Shown: one piece after another, positions 22,127 to 35,004 of the stretch | Layout of the letters: each line of letters begins with the position of its first letter | How positions within the stretch are numbered: the first letter of the stretch is position 1 | From: Notospermus geniculatus | Lineage: Eukaryota > Nemertea > Pilidiophora > Heteronemertea > Lineidae | Assembly: GCA_002633025.1 (NCBI GenBank) | Contig: NMRB01000044.1 | Coordinates: 654,871-718,870 of the forward strand | Direction: 5' to 3' | DNA length: 64,000 nt | Notes under the pieces: generated by a model | What the model was told of the DNA's origin: nothing | The model's input: only the letters and a program-made list of their open reading frames with translations | Databases searched by the model: none | Translations under genes and position numbers: made by a program

Positions 22127-24369
22127 GGCATGACGTAAGTAAGTCAACCCTCTGTCTTGCGTCACCAGTATACAAGCCCCACTACTTCACCAACAACTTC
22201 AAACATTTCAGACCAGAGTGAGGGAAAAGCAAACCCTGGAATTCTTTGAATCTGAAATTACTTCCGCACCAAGATGAGTAATCAGAGATACGTGCCGAAT
22301 CCCGAATCATTATCTCTTCCCAGAAGAGTCCAATAATGCGACCTTGAGCGGTATTCAGTCAATACGATTCCAATTAAATAGGAAGCCAGTGCATCAGAAC
22401 ACACAGAAACATAAAAAATGCCAACATCATTGGAAAGTAATGTGTGACGTTACCATTGACAGTTGAAAGCACAAAGGATGAGTGAAGTTTCATAGAGCAT
22501 ACAGAGGCAAATTATTACCACACGTACCAAATGCAGTACTTGAGTCAAACTTTTCGTTAGTATAGTTAATGAAACAGAGCTTCTTACATTGGCAAATAAC
22601 AGAGCGTCCTTCACTTACTTCCATCTGATAATATTCGTTAACTTTTTTTTTTCATTTCAGGTATCAAACGCAAAAAATATCATATTCCTAAGAAGCAAGA
22701 GATTTGTCATGATCCTCTCATCAACAACGACCTTGAACACTCTACTTTCAACAACCAAACACTGCAGCGAAGTACGATGAAAGCATTAGAGTGAAATCCG
22801 CAAGTCATTTTCAGCAACACAAAGATCACGAAGAAAGGGGAGGCAATGTCAAAGTGAGTCACGCAACATGAACTCCATAAAAAGTACATATCTGGGATTC
22901 AGTTAGATGGCATGTTTACATGTCATCTACAAACTACCTTGATCTTCTCTACTGCGCACTTACCAGAAACGCAATGACAAAGAATAGCATCCAGCGGGGT
23001 TATCGTTACCAGCAGCGACGGCGAAATATGACATGATTGGAGAAATGATATGTAGTTTGTTGGAGGAAGGAAAGGACCTGATAGTTAAGTAAATTACCGT
23101 ACGTTGTATAACCTTTCATGACATGTTTAACAAGTGGCGACGAGACTGCTTGATCATGGCTTTTCCATGGAAATGGGGATGGCAAAAATATGGAAGGTAT
23201 GGCCAAAGCCAGCACATGTACCATCTGTTGATGCCACAAGAAAAGTCAATCAGAAGCGATAAACCTCAGTGACCACCAAATCACTACCAATGATACACTT
23301 GCAATGTTCTTCTACGTTGCAGTAGTGTAATGAACTTATGGCGTTCGTCTACAGACCCTGCCCAAGGGTCAAGGAAGGTGACAGTCACAGAGGACAAGTT
23401 GATTGGCAATCTAATGGATGATTTATATTCCTGGAGGCATAAATATGATGTTTGCTTAAAATCATTACTGGGGCAAGCCCAGCAATTTGTGTGTTTGGCA
23501 CAATGGAATATCATGATATGAACTGAATCAGCCAGAAGGTATAAATATCTGTTGTCTGTCTGAAGGAATTTTATACTTATTGGGTCTCGTTTGACCAGAA
23601 TACATGTACTTGTCAGCAACACACCTATTATAAGTGAGAGAGAGTCACCCTCTACGCTGTTTGGTTGGTGAATGCATGCCATGATAAAATGAAGAAAAGA
23701 GACGGAACCTAAATGCATCTGCAGCAAGAAAAAATAGACTCCGATGTTTTTGCCAGAACTGTGAGATACGGTGAAGAAAAATCTCATGAGTCATTGCTTT
23801 ACTTGTCATCTCTGTCCTTGAGCAGAGAAAACACCGAAGAAATAGCTGAAAGGAGAGTCGCCTTGGAAAAGGCGTACATGTACATGAAGAGTACTGCAAG
23901 CATATGCCATGTCACAGAATGGGCAACATTTTTGATTTGTAAAATTGATCCGGACACCACTTCAGAATCCCACTGACTGGTATTGCTATTCGTTAATATC
24001 TAAAAATAAAGAAATGAGAAACACGATGAATGGCTACCACTTACAGACCATATTGGAAACTTAATTTCTGACAACTTTCATTTTCTCCAATGAAAATGCA
24101 ATATTCCCTGAGGAGCAAATTTCTTTATGCTACTTCATTCTCAAAAGCACTAGAGAAAATGAAATTCAGAGAGGAATGTGTTTCTTAGATTTTGTTACCA
24201 TAACCTTGGATTGGAGACAACGAACACAAAACAAGATAAATATTGGAATCATTCAAGAGCCACGTCAAATAAAACAAATTGCATTGGGTTGGACGAGTGG
24301 AAGAAGCTTAAGGATTCACATTGATTGTCGTGTCGGCTCTATCCTCTGGTACTCGAGACAAAGACTTGG

Positions 24370-24909
24370 TTATTGGTCCAGCATAAGTGCAGTGTAGTTC
24401 ACCACCATGCGCAGAATTCCCAGCAGAGCAAATGAGATGTTTTTGTAGGTCTTCAGTTCTGGGCATGTAATGGTCTTGAGGTGTTTTAAGGGACATTGAA
24501 GTGGCAGCTCATTTCTGTAATGGCGTACAGGGCTGGAGTTGTTTGACCACGCAAATGTCAAGGTCAGGTCCAAATCCCACGGTAAGTGAAGACGAACGCC
24601 ATTAGACTGAAAGTACATATAATGCTTTGCAGAGTGTTCTGTGTCTAAGAATGCAATGAAAAACATCAGGAACATCAGAATATCTGAGCTTGGAGGAATT
24701 CTGACAGTATAATTCCTCCAAGATCTGAGTGAAGCCAAGACCACCTGGAACTTGCTGACCACACCTTGTCCAGATATAAACATCTCCATGACATATCCAT
24801 AGAAAATGTCATCAAATCGAAGATGTCTGGATATAACATTTCTAATCAACCATGAGATCAATACTAGGATCCATAATTCCCTGGATGATACCGTTTCACG
24901 CTGTTGCAT
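24370..24909 (-). CDS. unexplained 179-codon open frame
   Basis: This is the longest single open frame in the 24-38 kb stretch. The predicted peptide has a hydrophobic segment (DILMFLMFFIAFLD), several NxS/T sequons and a Leu-rich C-terminal part ending NYTALMLDQ. I see no acceptor/donor pair that fits and no known domain. It could be a chance frame, a decayed gene or an exon read with flanking intron. Confidence 0.2.
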   Translation of the reverse strand: MQQRETVSSRELWILVLISWLIRNVISRHLRFDDIFYGYVMEMFISGQGVVSKFQVVLASLRSWRNYTVRIPPSSDILMFLMFFIAFLDTEHSAKHYMYFQSNGVRLHLPWDLDLTLTFAWSNNSSPVRHYRNELPLQCPLKHLKTITCPELKTYKNISFALLGILRMVVNYTALMLDQ

Positions 24910-27041
24910 GGTCAGGGTGTGGCAAACTCAGCTGATCCACTTGATCAATCATTTCCATGGAAACTTAGTATTTATGTGAAAATCAGTTATTTTAACACGG
25001 ATATGACAACACTGAAGACTTATGACGTGAGGTTCAACAAGGGTCAGAACCTCAACAAAGTAGAAAATTATTTCGACATGTGGAGGAGATATACCTACAT
25101 TATGAAGCCAGACCATACAAATCCATTTTGAAGACCTATAACGCCAGAAGTCAGAACATGATTTGCCCAAATCCTCCTCAAGATGATCAAGAGGACTTGC
25201 AGACAACCGTATCAACAGTGCAACAGAAAAAGACCACGATACACATTCCACTGAAGCCTAATCATGACAGGCAACAACCAAAAACACAGCCAGTATTCCC
25301 TCCTTAATCATGTTTAATCCTAACCACCCAAAATCGACGGAAACAGTAGTTGATGAGGTTTCCATGTACCTCGTTTATCTTCAAAACTAATTCCACAATC
25401 ATTCAGCAACTAAAAACAGATTAGACTTTTTCTCATTTGCTCATTATTTAAGTGCACCATGTTAGGGCAATTATGGTAATATCTCTGTGTTTAAAATGTG
25501 ATGGGAAATGTAGCATGGAGATGAAGCTGCATAGAAATCCAGGCATGGAGTAGTAGGGCAGTTTGTGAAGTGGTTGTGGCATCTTTCCGAGTTGTGCAAT
25601 TTGTTGAACTGTGGGGAGAAAAGAAATATTCTTCCCACTGAAGTGTGGTTAAGGTACATGTATACATGTATGTAGCATGTGTTCCCTTGCCCTGCAGCAG
25701 GCTTAGGTGGCACTTGTCATAAGGTAATCTGCAGTAGAATCAACGGTGTTTGTTCCTCTTAGGAATCCCTCAGAGTCCACCACATCATCCAGTTCACTCA
25801 ATGAAGATAAAGCAGACTACAGAAGAAGCCCTCCTGTTATTCTACTTCCGGAGTCAATGTCCGAGATAAATTGCCACGAAATTGGATTTAGGAGACAATT
25901 TCTGAATTAAATTCTCATATATCCAAGTCCAATCATGATACTTGTGCAAATATATTAGAAGAAAGAAGGTTAAGCAATGTGACCATGCATGGTTGAAGGC
26001 CAATTTTGTCTATTAGGACACGCTGATAAGGATTACCGGCAAATAGAGAGCTAGGGAGTGAACAAGAGTTAAGCACCGGTATAGTGACGCAGATTTCTCC
26101 CAGAAAATTGACCAAGAAATGAAACCTTAAAAACCTAAAATTAATGGATGTTCCTTAATAAAAAAAGGAAAACTTTTAAAGACTGCAGATTCATTAGTCT
26201 CTAGTCAAAACATGAAGCCATCCATAATGTAATGCTTCAAAGCCAAGAAAATGCCATCGATGTCAAATTATAAGGAAGACTTCAATAATAAATCACCAAA
26301 GGGAGGGAAGGCTGACTGACGTAACAGTATTTGCCGTGGTTAATGTGAGAGACAACGTCCGTATATCCAGCCCTGAGCCTCTGTTTTAGAAGATGAGATG
26401 GAACAGTAGAGATTGGGATGACAGTACGAATGACAGAAACAAGTTCTCACCATATAACAATCATGTGTCATGTGCAGTTCCCTCTTCACTTGTGTGACAT
26501 TGTTCTAGGTAACCATACCTCCATGAGGTAAGTAACAGTTAATAAAAAACCATGGTAACCAGAGTAAGCGTTAATTATACCTCGCCCCGGGTGTCATTTG
26601 CACTTCAAGATTCTTGATCAGTCTCAGCAAACACAGCAAGGAAGACAGGAGTCTTCCTTCATCATTAGCAAACATGGTGAGGAAGACAGAACTCCTCCTT
26701 CTTCATCAGACACCTCTTGTCAATATTTAGTAGGCAGTCCTGGCACATCAGAGGTTTTACAGGAGTAATATTATAATTTCTCATCTTTGGCTGCAGGAGA
26801 AGCACGACCTCGTGATGGGTGCATGCAGTCAACTTTCTTGTTGTCCGAAGGCGAGATGCTTGGTATGAGGTGACTGTCGGACCATTTCACCTTTATCTTC
26901 TACAGTAGGGCAGATGTTGCCAATGCACTCATCTTAGAGGCCTTCCATATTGTGTATTAAGCACAGTCAGGGAATAAATTGGGCAAACATAAACCATGGC
27001 AATTTTGCTTTTTCGCAGAAAGAAAACTGCCTCATCATCAA

Positions 27042-27131
27042 ATCCATCACATTATATCACCCACTGATGATATAAGTACACCATATAATATCAATATCAT
27101 GATGAATGTTGTGGCAACTAATGTGATGGAT
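27042..27131. repeat. short hairpin element (13-bp inverted ends)
   Basis: ATCCATCACATTA at 27,042-27,054 is repeated exactly in inverse at 27,119-27,131. The interior has further self-complementary ATATCA / TGATAT words. It may be a small MITE; no target duplication could be assigned. Confidence 0.45.
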
Positions 27132-29418
27132 AAAACAGAACAGAAAACCTAAATGCTTCAATTGGGATCTACTATGGTTTGTGTTTTTGCTGAATTTTCA
27201 TCAATAGGGGAGCTATATGATAAATGGGGCAATTTCACTGAGATATGTAGGCATAATTAGCGGAAGTGGTTTGAACACAGACTATACTTGGGCCTTTATT
27301 TTGAAAGATAAAATACAAGAGAATTCCACAAGCTGAAACAAACAATATCTGTCGAACAATAGTGTCACATTTTAGAACTCTTTTCTCAAACTATGAAGGT
27401 ACTGTATTCTATATCTACCTGTCTGGCTCTGATATATTTCAGGCTGTTATTCTCAATTACGTTTGCTTTGCTTTACACAATATCCGAATCATTCCATTCA
27501 TTTTCAAGCAATTAGAGATATTGAGTTGATTACCATAGGGGGTAATCCCACGTCTTCTATTGCCTCTGATCTTTCAGCACCTCAAATAATAGCAGTATTA
27601 TCATCATTTATGTCTTTTTTACGGGATCATTCTGATACAGAAATCCATTCATACCTCTCTTTCATAGAAAATGGAAGCACTCGGGTATAGGGTTGGCCCC
27701 AAGAGAAAAATGATACAGAGGATCATCCAAAGTGCAAAACAAGTTCTTACAACAGAAGCGAATCAGGTTCGTATCGAAAGACGATTTTGTATCATCGCAT
27801 GAATCAGGCTTCTGATCCCAAAGGGCGTACATGTAGGTAAATCAAAGGGTAAAGTGCAAGGCAGATAAGCCTGCTCGAGTTACTGGCTCTCTTCTGGTAC
27901 ATGATATTGGATAACTAATAAAGAATGAACCTAAGTGCGCAGAAATGTTCATCCTGACAGTAATGAATATACCCAACTTTGAATGGCAGTAATTTAATAA
28001 CAGTATGCAATTGGCCTATTATTGTTGCTGCAGACATACAATTGAATGCCATAGCCAGAGCAGGGATAGAATATTGGATACCATAATGGCTATTCAAACA
28101 GCGGGTGACCATTTCCAATCATAACATAGGTCAGAAGTCGGCATGAGAAGCTGCCTTTTAAGGTCAACAAGGTGCAGTCGTTCAGCAAATTCTCTAGATT
28201 GTTCACTTTTTGTTCCAGTGGAGTATGACGGATTGAAAAGTAGAAAAAACACCCCATACGGTATCTATAAAAGCATTCCATACAAAATATTTCCGGTATC
28301 GTTTTCGGGATTTTTTCAATGTGGCATAATTATGGTAAAAGCAGGGGATAGGCCAATGATCTGATACAGGTCTTCTATGAGGAGAAGGATGTTTTTGACA
28401 ACATAAAGGGGCCATGAAGCGACAATGAACACACAAGTGGTCTTCATCTCCTGCAGGCCGATCTACCCTTGACACAAAGAGGCAATGAATGAAGCAAGCT
28501 GCTAACATGGCTAATGGAACTGGGATCCCAACCTAGCCATATCATCCGGCCGCAGCTGAGGAGATCAACTGCTAAATTGATGACTTAATGAAGTAGCTTC
28601 TGCACAATACATCATATCATATCCACGAGACTGGGCTAATATAGATGGCAACCAGACAATTTTTCAGCCAAATTGATCCAATATTCTCTGGAGGCATTGG
28701 CCACGAGATGCTCGTCAGTGATAAAGTACTCGTTCCTCTTTGATCGAGGATTCTTCACTCACTGAAACGCATTGAGCCTGTTAAATGGACACCCAAAATG
28801 TTGGTCTCGCCACAACAGCACCATAAAATCTGAGGAGAACGAAACATCAAAAAGATGATTTTCATAGGACAATCTATACCACTCAAAACCATCTGACTGA
28901 CCTCAAGCAGACTGACATCTTCAGCGTTTAAGGCTCTAGCAGTTCAACTCAACCCATATTTTAAGTGGATAAATCATGTTCGATCATATTGCACTTCCTA
29001 TTTGATATCAAACACACCCAACCAGCCGCGGGCAGGATCGATACCAATGGGTACACGGAAACGAATCCGCTGATATTGGATTGTTTCCTATTGTGATCTG
29101 TTTATAATGTCCACAATCTACTCCTGACCAGCTTCCTCAGAGAATGGTCGTGAGAACACTTGGTTATATGGTCATTGTTGTGAAGACTACTACTTGAAAC
29201 ATCGCTTTCAGGCTTTTTCCATTAACAACTCTTCACGACCCCAGACATTTGCCATGAATGGATATGCTGGCACAAACAAAATAGATTTCATGATGAGGAT
29301 TAAATTCAACGTTTCCACCATTTCCAACAACATACATGTACATGAAAACAATTCCATTTTCTGCAGGAAAGAACATACAGTCTTTATTACGAATTACATG
29401 TAGAATAACGTTACTTAC

Positions 29419-29483
29419 CTGCCCCTTTGTATATGGCTCATACGGCAGAACAACCTTCAAACGTTCACGAACCATTTTGACGC
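29419..29483 (-). CDS. candidate short exon on the minus strand
   Basis: Bounded by an acceptor GATACGCCAG and a consensus donor GGGCAG|GTAAGT. The open peptide is VKMVRERLKVVLPYEPYTK followed by GQ, which looks protein-like. An internal ATG at 29,473-29,475 could make it a first exon. Its phase does not fit the CRACD-like model, so it may belong to a different gene. No family assigned. Confidence 0.3.
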
Positions 29484-30572
29484 CTGGCGTATCAACTCAA
29501 CAAGAAATAACAGAGTCTATCAACTCAGAAAATCCAAATGAACGAAGCTGGACCTCCTATGTCTCTTTTCCAATTCAGTTCTGCCACTGGAATTGTTGCT
29601 GAACAGCTACAAGCACGTTGACGTATGAGACAAAGAGAAGCTGCTTCCTCGAATTGCAGCCTTAAGTCTTAGATCCGGCTTCAACCCTGCGACTAAGATC
29701 AACTGAGGCTGAGAACAAACGATGACATTTATATACCGCTGTCAAAGAAAGCTACAGCAAATATGCAAAAACTTTCGTGCAATAATGAAACATTATACTT
29801 TCCTCCGTGATAGCGTCAGAGATTTTCTTAAAAACCTTTGATGCTTTGCAACAATGTTCAGTCTGACCTTTTCATAAGCCCCCAGTTAGTATCTCTCTTA
29901 CATTACAAGCCTCACTGGAGCCCTAGAAAACCTATAATGACATGCTTAGAACCCTGGGAATATCAATTTTTGTACGAAGTACCCTATATCTTCTTCTACC
30001 AAACAATGGTAACTTTCCAGACTTGCTATGCAAGTCATCTCGAAGTTCCTTTTGATGTTGAAAGCCCTCAGACACACGTATTTTTCTACAGAAAGGTTGA
30101 CCACCTGATGCAGACACTTAAAGGGACAATAGTGGCATAACAATACTTAACCCCAACTTGGACAGGCAGGAAGTTGATCACCATTCCATGAAGTGTGTGC
30201 CTGGAGTTATGAGTATGGAATAGTTCTCAGATGGAATCTCAAGGGATAGTGTGATCACTCATGTCTTCTCTGGCAAGTAATTGAAATGCATCGAATGCCA
30301 TGGATAATCGTTGGTAAGATATTGGACATTTGGCTTGATGCTTTCTTCTGAGGAAGGCATTTAAAACAATTGCAGAGATTGCTTGACCACCTGCAGTCCT
30401 CAACTCACAGTGCATTGAACATAGCTGTAAACCGACCATGTACGTGATGTAACCATGCATAAAATCTGAGAGGAAAATTCGTTGAAGGCAACAAGCCATA
30501 CATCATGCAGTAGAACTATCCCCAGGGATGCAAGGTGTAATGTCCCTTACTCAACATCATCAGCCACAGCAG

Positions 30573-30751
30573 GTGATACGAGAAAAGGTCATCAGAAAAT
30601 CGATAATCAAGATGATTATAGCCGGGATCTGGGAAGCGGAGGCAGAAGAACCATTATACGGCCTTGGGATGAATTCGCTGAATGGGATATGAAGGTTTTT
30701 ACACCTAAGCAACTTTATCGGATAAAGTCAAGAGTCAAGAGCAGTAAATAA
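30573..30751 (+). CDS. candidate terminal exon on the plus strand
   Basis: After a possible acceptor (AGCCACAGCAG) a frame runs to TAA. It encodes a polar peptide beginning GDTRKGHQKIDNQDDYSRD (first codon split across the splice) and ending WDEFAEWDMKVFTPKQLYR plus IKSRVKSSK. Composition is exon-like and the surrounding frames are not open. The frame can also be read from an upstream ATG at 30,482. I do not recognise it. Confidence 0.3.
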
Positions 30752-31635
30752 CAACGGGAAGGATACATTTTTCATGTCATTGCTGAGAGCGGAGTGTATA
30801 CTAGTAATGGAAACACATTCAAGTGGTCTTTTTTATTTCACTTGCTCGATTTATTTTCCGGAAAGGTAATCCGGGATTTTTGACGCCCATTCGGCGTCCT
30901 TGATGAATAAGTAAAGCAATATGTTGGAGTGTAGTTTTCTTAAAAATTGTATTCTCCAAATATCCATCTGTACCGTACTACATTCAAATGGAACTTCTTT
31001 GTTCGCTGTACGCCTTAATTACCATCCATAGCTACACAAGGCTATTGATATAGCTGTATATTGCCTTGAAAGAAAGGTCCCGAGACAATGGCACAACGCT
31101 GTCAACAATCAGAATGCTAACAAACCAAGACAATGATACCTTTATCTTTCGATAGCATTCACACTCTCTCACTAATGGCGATACCAGACACGAGAGAAAG
31201 CCACTAAAGACAAGGCCACAAAGGCAATCAAGAAACAAAGAAAGCAAGAAAACAAAGCCACTAGGCTAACTCCATATGTATCAATTATAGCTAATGGTTG
31301 CCCGTTGATTGATTGATCTTGGATTATTGCTCTGCAGCCCATTGTTCAAGAATGTTACCTCACAATACATTCACGGTACTTGTGTTCGTTTCTGTTATTA
31401 GTTACCTTGGAAACTGTCAAATTGGATAATTTCATGCTGAACCACCATTAAGATTTTAAGAATATTTTTTTAGTTCCTTCAACAACATTTCTACATCGCG
31501 ATCAATTGATTAAAAGTGCACAATATTTCTTTCCCTCGCATGTTATTTCTTTCCTGTTTGGCACACGATGAAGGAAATCTGCTGTGCACGACTGGCAGCA
31601 GAAAATGCTGGCTGGCCAGAAAAGAATGGTGGACT

Positions 31636-31671
31636 ATCAAAAATAGATAACCTCTCTTCTATTTTTGATAT
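31636..31671. repeat. perfect 13-bp stem-loop
   Basis: TATCAAAAATAGA and TCTATTTTTGATA face each other across a 10-base loop. Direct observation; the role is unknown. Confidence 0.6.
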
Positions 31672-34413
31672 GATGTAGCCTCTTCAAGAGTGACCATGTC
31701 GATGTACAGGTTCTTAACATCGGAAAGATTCGAATGTATGGCAGCTACGTACACTGAACTTCGTCAGCCTTGTGAAACATCACCATGATGGATGTCGAGT
31801 TAAAGTACAAATCAATACCCGGTAAACTTTCTGAGGGAGGGCTTGCCGACTGAATTGATGGCCTATTAAGCGTTATTGATGACCATAGGCCGATTCCTGG
31901 TGGCATACAATTTGTTTTATTGAATAAATTGGAGTGTCATCCTGTCCAGATGATATCTACAGATGACAGACGCAGCTGTGTCAAATCGCATTAGAGTTCC
32001 TTACATACAGGTACAGGTCAAAAGCCAAGCCTGTCTTGTAATTACGAGTAGGCAGACTTTTTGTTGGTCTCAAGAATTTCCAAAATCACAGGAGCCAGGG
32101 TTCTTCCAGAAAATCAGCATTGAAGCTTCAGAGGTGATAGGGCCAAGCACCAGTATTCCAATCAACAGTCTTGCTCTTGTAAATAGAAGAGACGCGTCGA
32201 TTTTAGTATGGAAGTCAATGAGTGGGAATTTAATACCTTTCAATAGGGAGGAAGGAGGATATCTAAATGGAATGTAACATGACCGAATGTCAATACATGT
32301 GTAACAAGGTTAAATCGCTGAAGGAATCACTTTTTTGTCAGCATACATGTACATATATGAACGACAGCAGTTCACATTGATGAGTGAGCTTCTCATTCCT
32401 CTGAATGTGGCAACTATGTACGGATTTCTGGACTATATCAGAAGCAATAGAAACTATTATTTCTATGGTGCTTTTATATGTTTGCTTTTTTTCAAGTGGT
32501 GATCGATGCCCTGGAAAGTGCAGATTGCAATGTCATGATAAGAAACGGAGATACAATATATAGATTTTTAACCCTTCCTCATCTTTTTATTAAACAACTC
32601 TCTGGCCACTATTGAGGTATAATGCCAATCTAATTACCATGTGACCAATTATATTGCGTAAAAATGACAATGACAGAACTGATTACCAGTTCTAATCTCT
32701 TACAATAAGACAATGAAAACAGAACTGCCTAAACAGTACCTTCATCATTACCCACGTCTACAGAGAACATGTACAGCAATTATCAGGAGATAGATCGATA
32801 TTTGGTGATCCAGCAAGATTCATTGAATCAAGTTCATCACGGCAACAACAATAACATTCTCTACTGTTTTTTGTTCTCAAAGTATGACACAAAAATCGAT
32901 GGAGGCAAATCATCAGCATGTCAGTGTGCAAAACAATATGTCACAAAGGCTGAATTACATGATGTGCATGACTATGGCAAGGGCAGCATCCCTTGGCCCT
33001 AAGGGTAGCATCGCTGACATGGTACAGTCCAAATCCTGACCAAGCATGTAGTTTCCAATGGACCAACCATCCAGAAACCTGGCCAAGATTGCTACTACAT
33101 CAATTATCCAGATGTTTACCCACTGCACCATGAAAATTCAAACAGCCTTGGGCTACCATAATGTGATCTCCTGAAAAATGCATGCTGGACATACAGGAAG
33201 CCCAAAATGGTCGCAATGTATTGCTTCATTCATATTTGACTCAATAGGCCGGAGAACCATCTCTTGGCCATGGTAAATTTATAGTCGCTCTCCATCCCTT
33301 CCACCAGAAAGCAAACAGTGACAAGATGATGCAGTAGCTGTACATTCATAGATCTTGCACAGAGACTGGCACTGACAGAGCAAATGCAGCAGATACAATC
33401 TTGCGAATGACAGTGGAGACCATCTGGCGTCGTTGACTAGACAAACATCTCTTCCCTGGGCGCATAATAATCCAAGAGAATATTGATTATTGGAGAATAT
33501 AGTTATGAGTCAAACCGTCATCCCCTTGGGTACTTTGTAAAAGTCAGTCAGGACTGATCTTAATGATGTTAGTTTGTCTTCCATGGTGAAATTGGTCTTC
33601 AAGTCAAAAGATAGCCAACATGCACTGTCAGATTTGGCAATAGTACGGCGTCAATTCCCATTTCCCCTTCATGACAGCTGTGAGCGACAATAACAAAGAT
33701 GACACACATGTGAATAGCCTGTAGTGTGCATCATGACAGATACCATGGAAACCAAACACAATGTCAGCATTCCACACAAAAGGTTACGGGTGACAATTCT
33801 AGATATCAAAACCATTGTAATGGAAATAGGCAATCTTCCGCGAAATTCTCTGTCAAAGGATCATCAATAGAATTGGATGAATGATTGTAATCTAGGATGA
33901 AGAGTATTGCATAAGATGTGAAAAATTCTAATGCCAAAAACAACGTCCAATGGGTAAAAAAATGATTCAAATAGGAATAGTTTTGAATTCATATCAAATG
34001 CAAAGAATTGCAAATTTTTCCAATCACTGATGGATTTAAAGGCAAAATTTCTTATTGGTGACTCTTGCACAGAATCATCATGCATTTCATTTTTTCATCA
34101 AAATGAAAAATAACTTCATACGCATGGATGCATTTCATACCAAGATTCACAAACACATGGCCGATAATCCCTCTCTCCAAGTCCAAAGAGCACAACTAGC
34201 ACCTACCTGCTTCTATCCATGAATTTAGTAAAATCCAACCGCACCATAAGTGAATGTGTAACGTTGGAGGCTGCAGTTACTTAGACTGATTACAACAACT
34301 CGTGATGACGCACCACCTCAGAACGACCTTGAACCAATGACCCAAGCTTCATCAGAACCAACCAAGGGTTGGAGGCAAAAGTAGCTCAGCGTTCAATGAG
34401 TATGATTGCCATT

Positions 34414-34423
34414 CCATATATGG
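34414..34423. promoter_or_regulatory. consensus CArG box (CCATATATGG)
   Basis: An exact match to CC(A/T)6GG, the SRF binding consensus, in the putative long intron of an actin-regulator gene. A single 10-bp match in 64 kb can occur by chance, so this is only suggestive. Confidence 0.2.
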
Positions 34424-34722
34424 TTCAGATGCTATTTTATCACATTGGTTACATAAAATGAACGTGTGCGTTAGTTGCTAGGATATTCAAGGTGTTGTAA
34501 TGGGTGGGGGCCCTATGTTGCCAGGCAACCACTTAAGGGAAAGGAGAGTCCTTTGATTATGGCATTTAGGCTGTATCTCATTCTCATCAAGTGATGTATA
34601 TGTATGACTGCATGATACGTGTCAGAGAGATATCAAAGTTTTTTTTACAGTAGCGTGTCAGTTCTTATGGTTTGACCACACGGTGTGTCAGTCAAGGCAG
34701 AATCCATCGACTTAGACCTTAA

Positions 34723-35004
34723 AGGTGCTCTAGTTCGAATTGTAAACATTATGGTTTGTTTATTTACATGGTTGATTATAATAGTTATTTTTCCTCTGAC
34801 AGGTGGCAGCACCGTGTATACCAAAACATTATGTTATTTATTTTTATATCTATCTAAATAAATATTCTTGTAACTGAAATATATTTACGATTTTACGCTC
34901 AAAAACAAACAAAAAGTTGTGAAAGGCGAGATTTAATTCGATTTTATCTGATTTGTTAGTACCTGAAGTTGACAATAGGTGGCACAATTCGAACTAGAGC
35001 ACCT
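34723..35004. mobile_element. piggyBac-like MITE, 282 bp
   Basis: The inverted ends AGGTGCTCTAGTTCGAATTG (left) and its exact complement on the right are flanked by TTAA on both sides (34,719-34,722 and 35,005-35,008). TTAA duplication is the hallmark of piggyBac elements. The interior is AT-rich with no open frame of note, so it would be mobilised by a transposase from elsewhere. Confidence 0.75.

Larger units (their letters stand above)
13791..24003. repeat. tandem unit, copy 2 (carries CRACD-like exons)
   Basis: Second copy of the 3,781-13,652 block, same orientation. Differences include a one-base insertion in the last exon, a 12-bp in-frame addition in the large exon, fewer minisatellite units, and replacement of about 0.68 kb by a palindromic MITE with an assembly gap. 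Confidence 0.9.
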
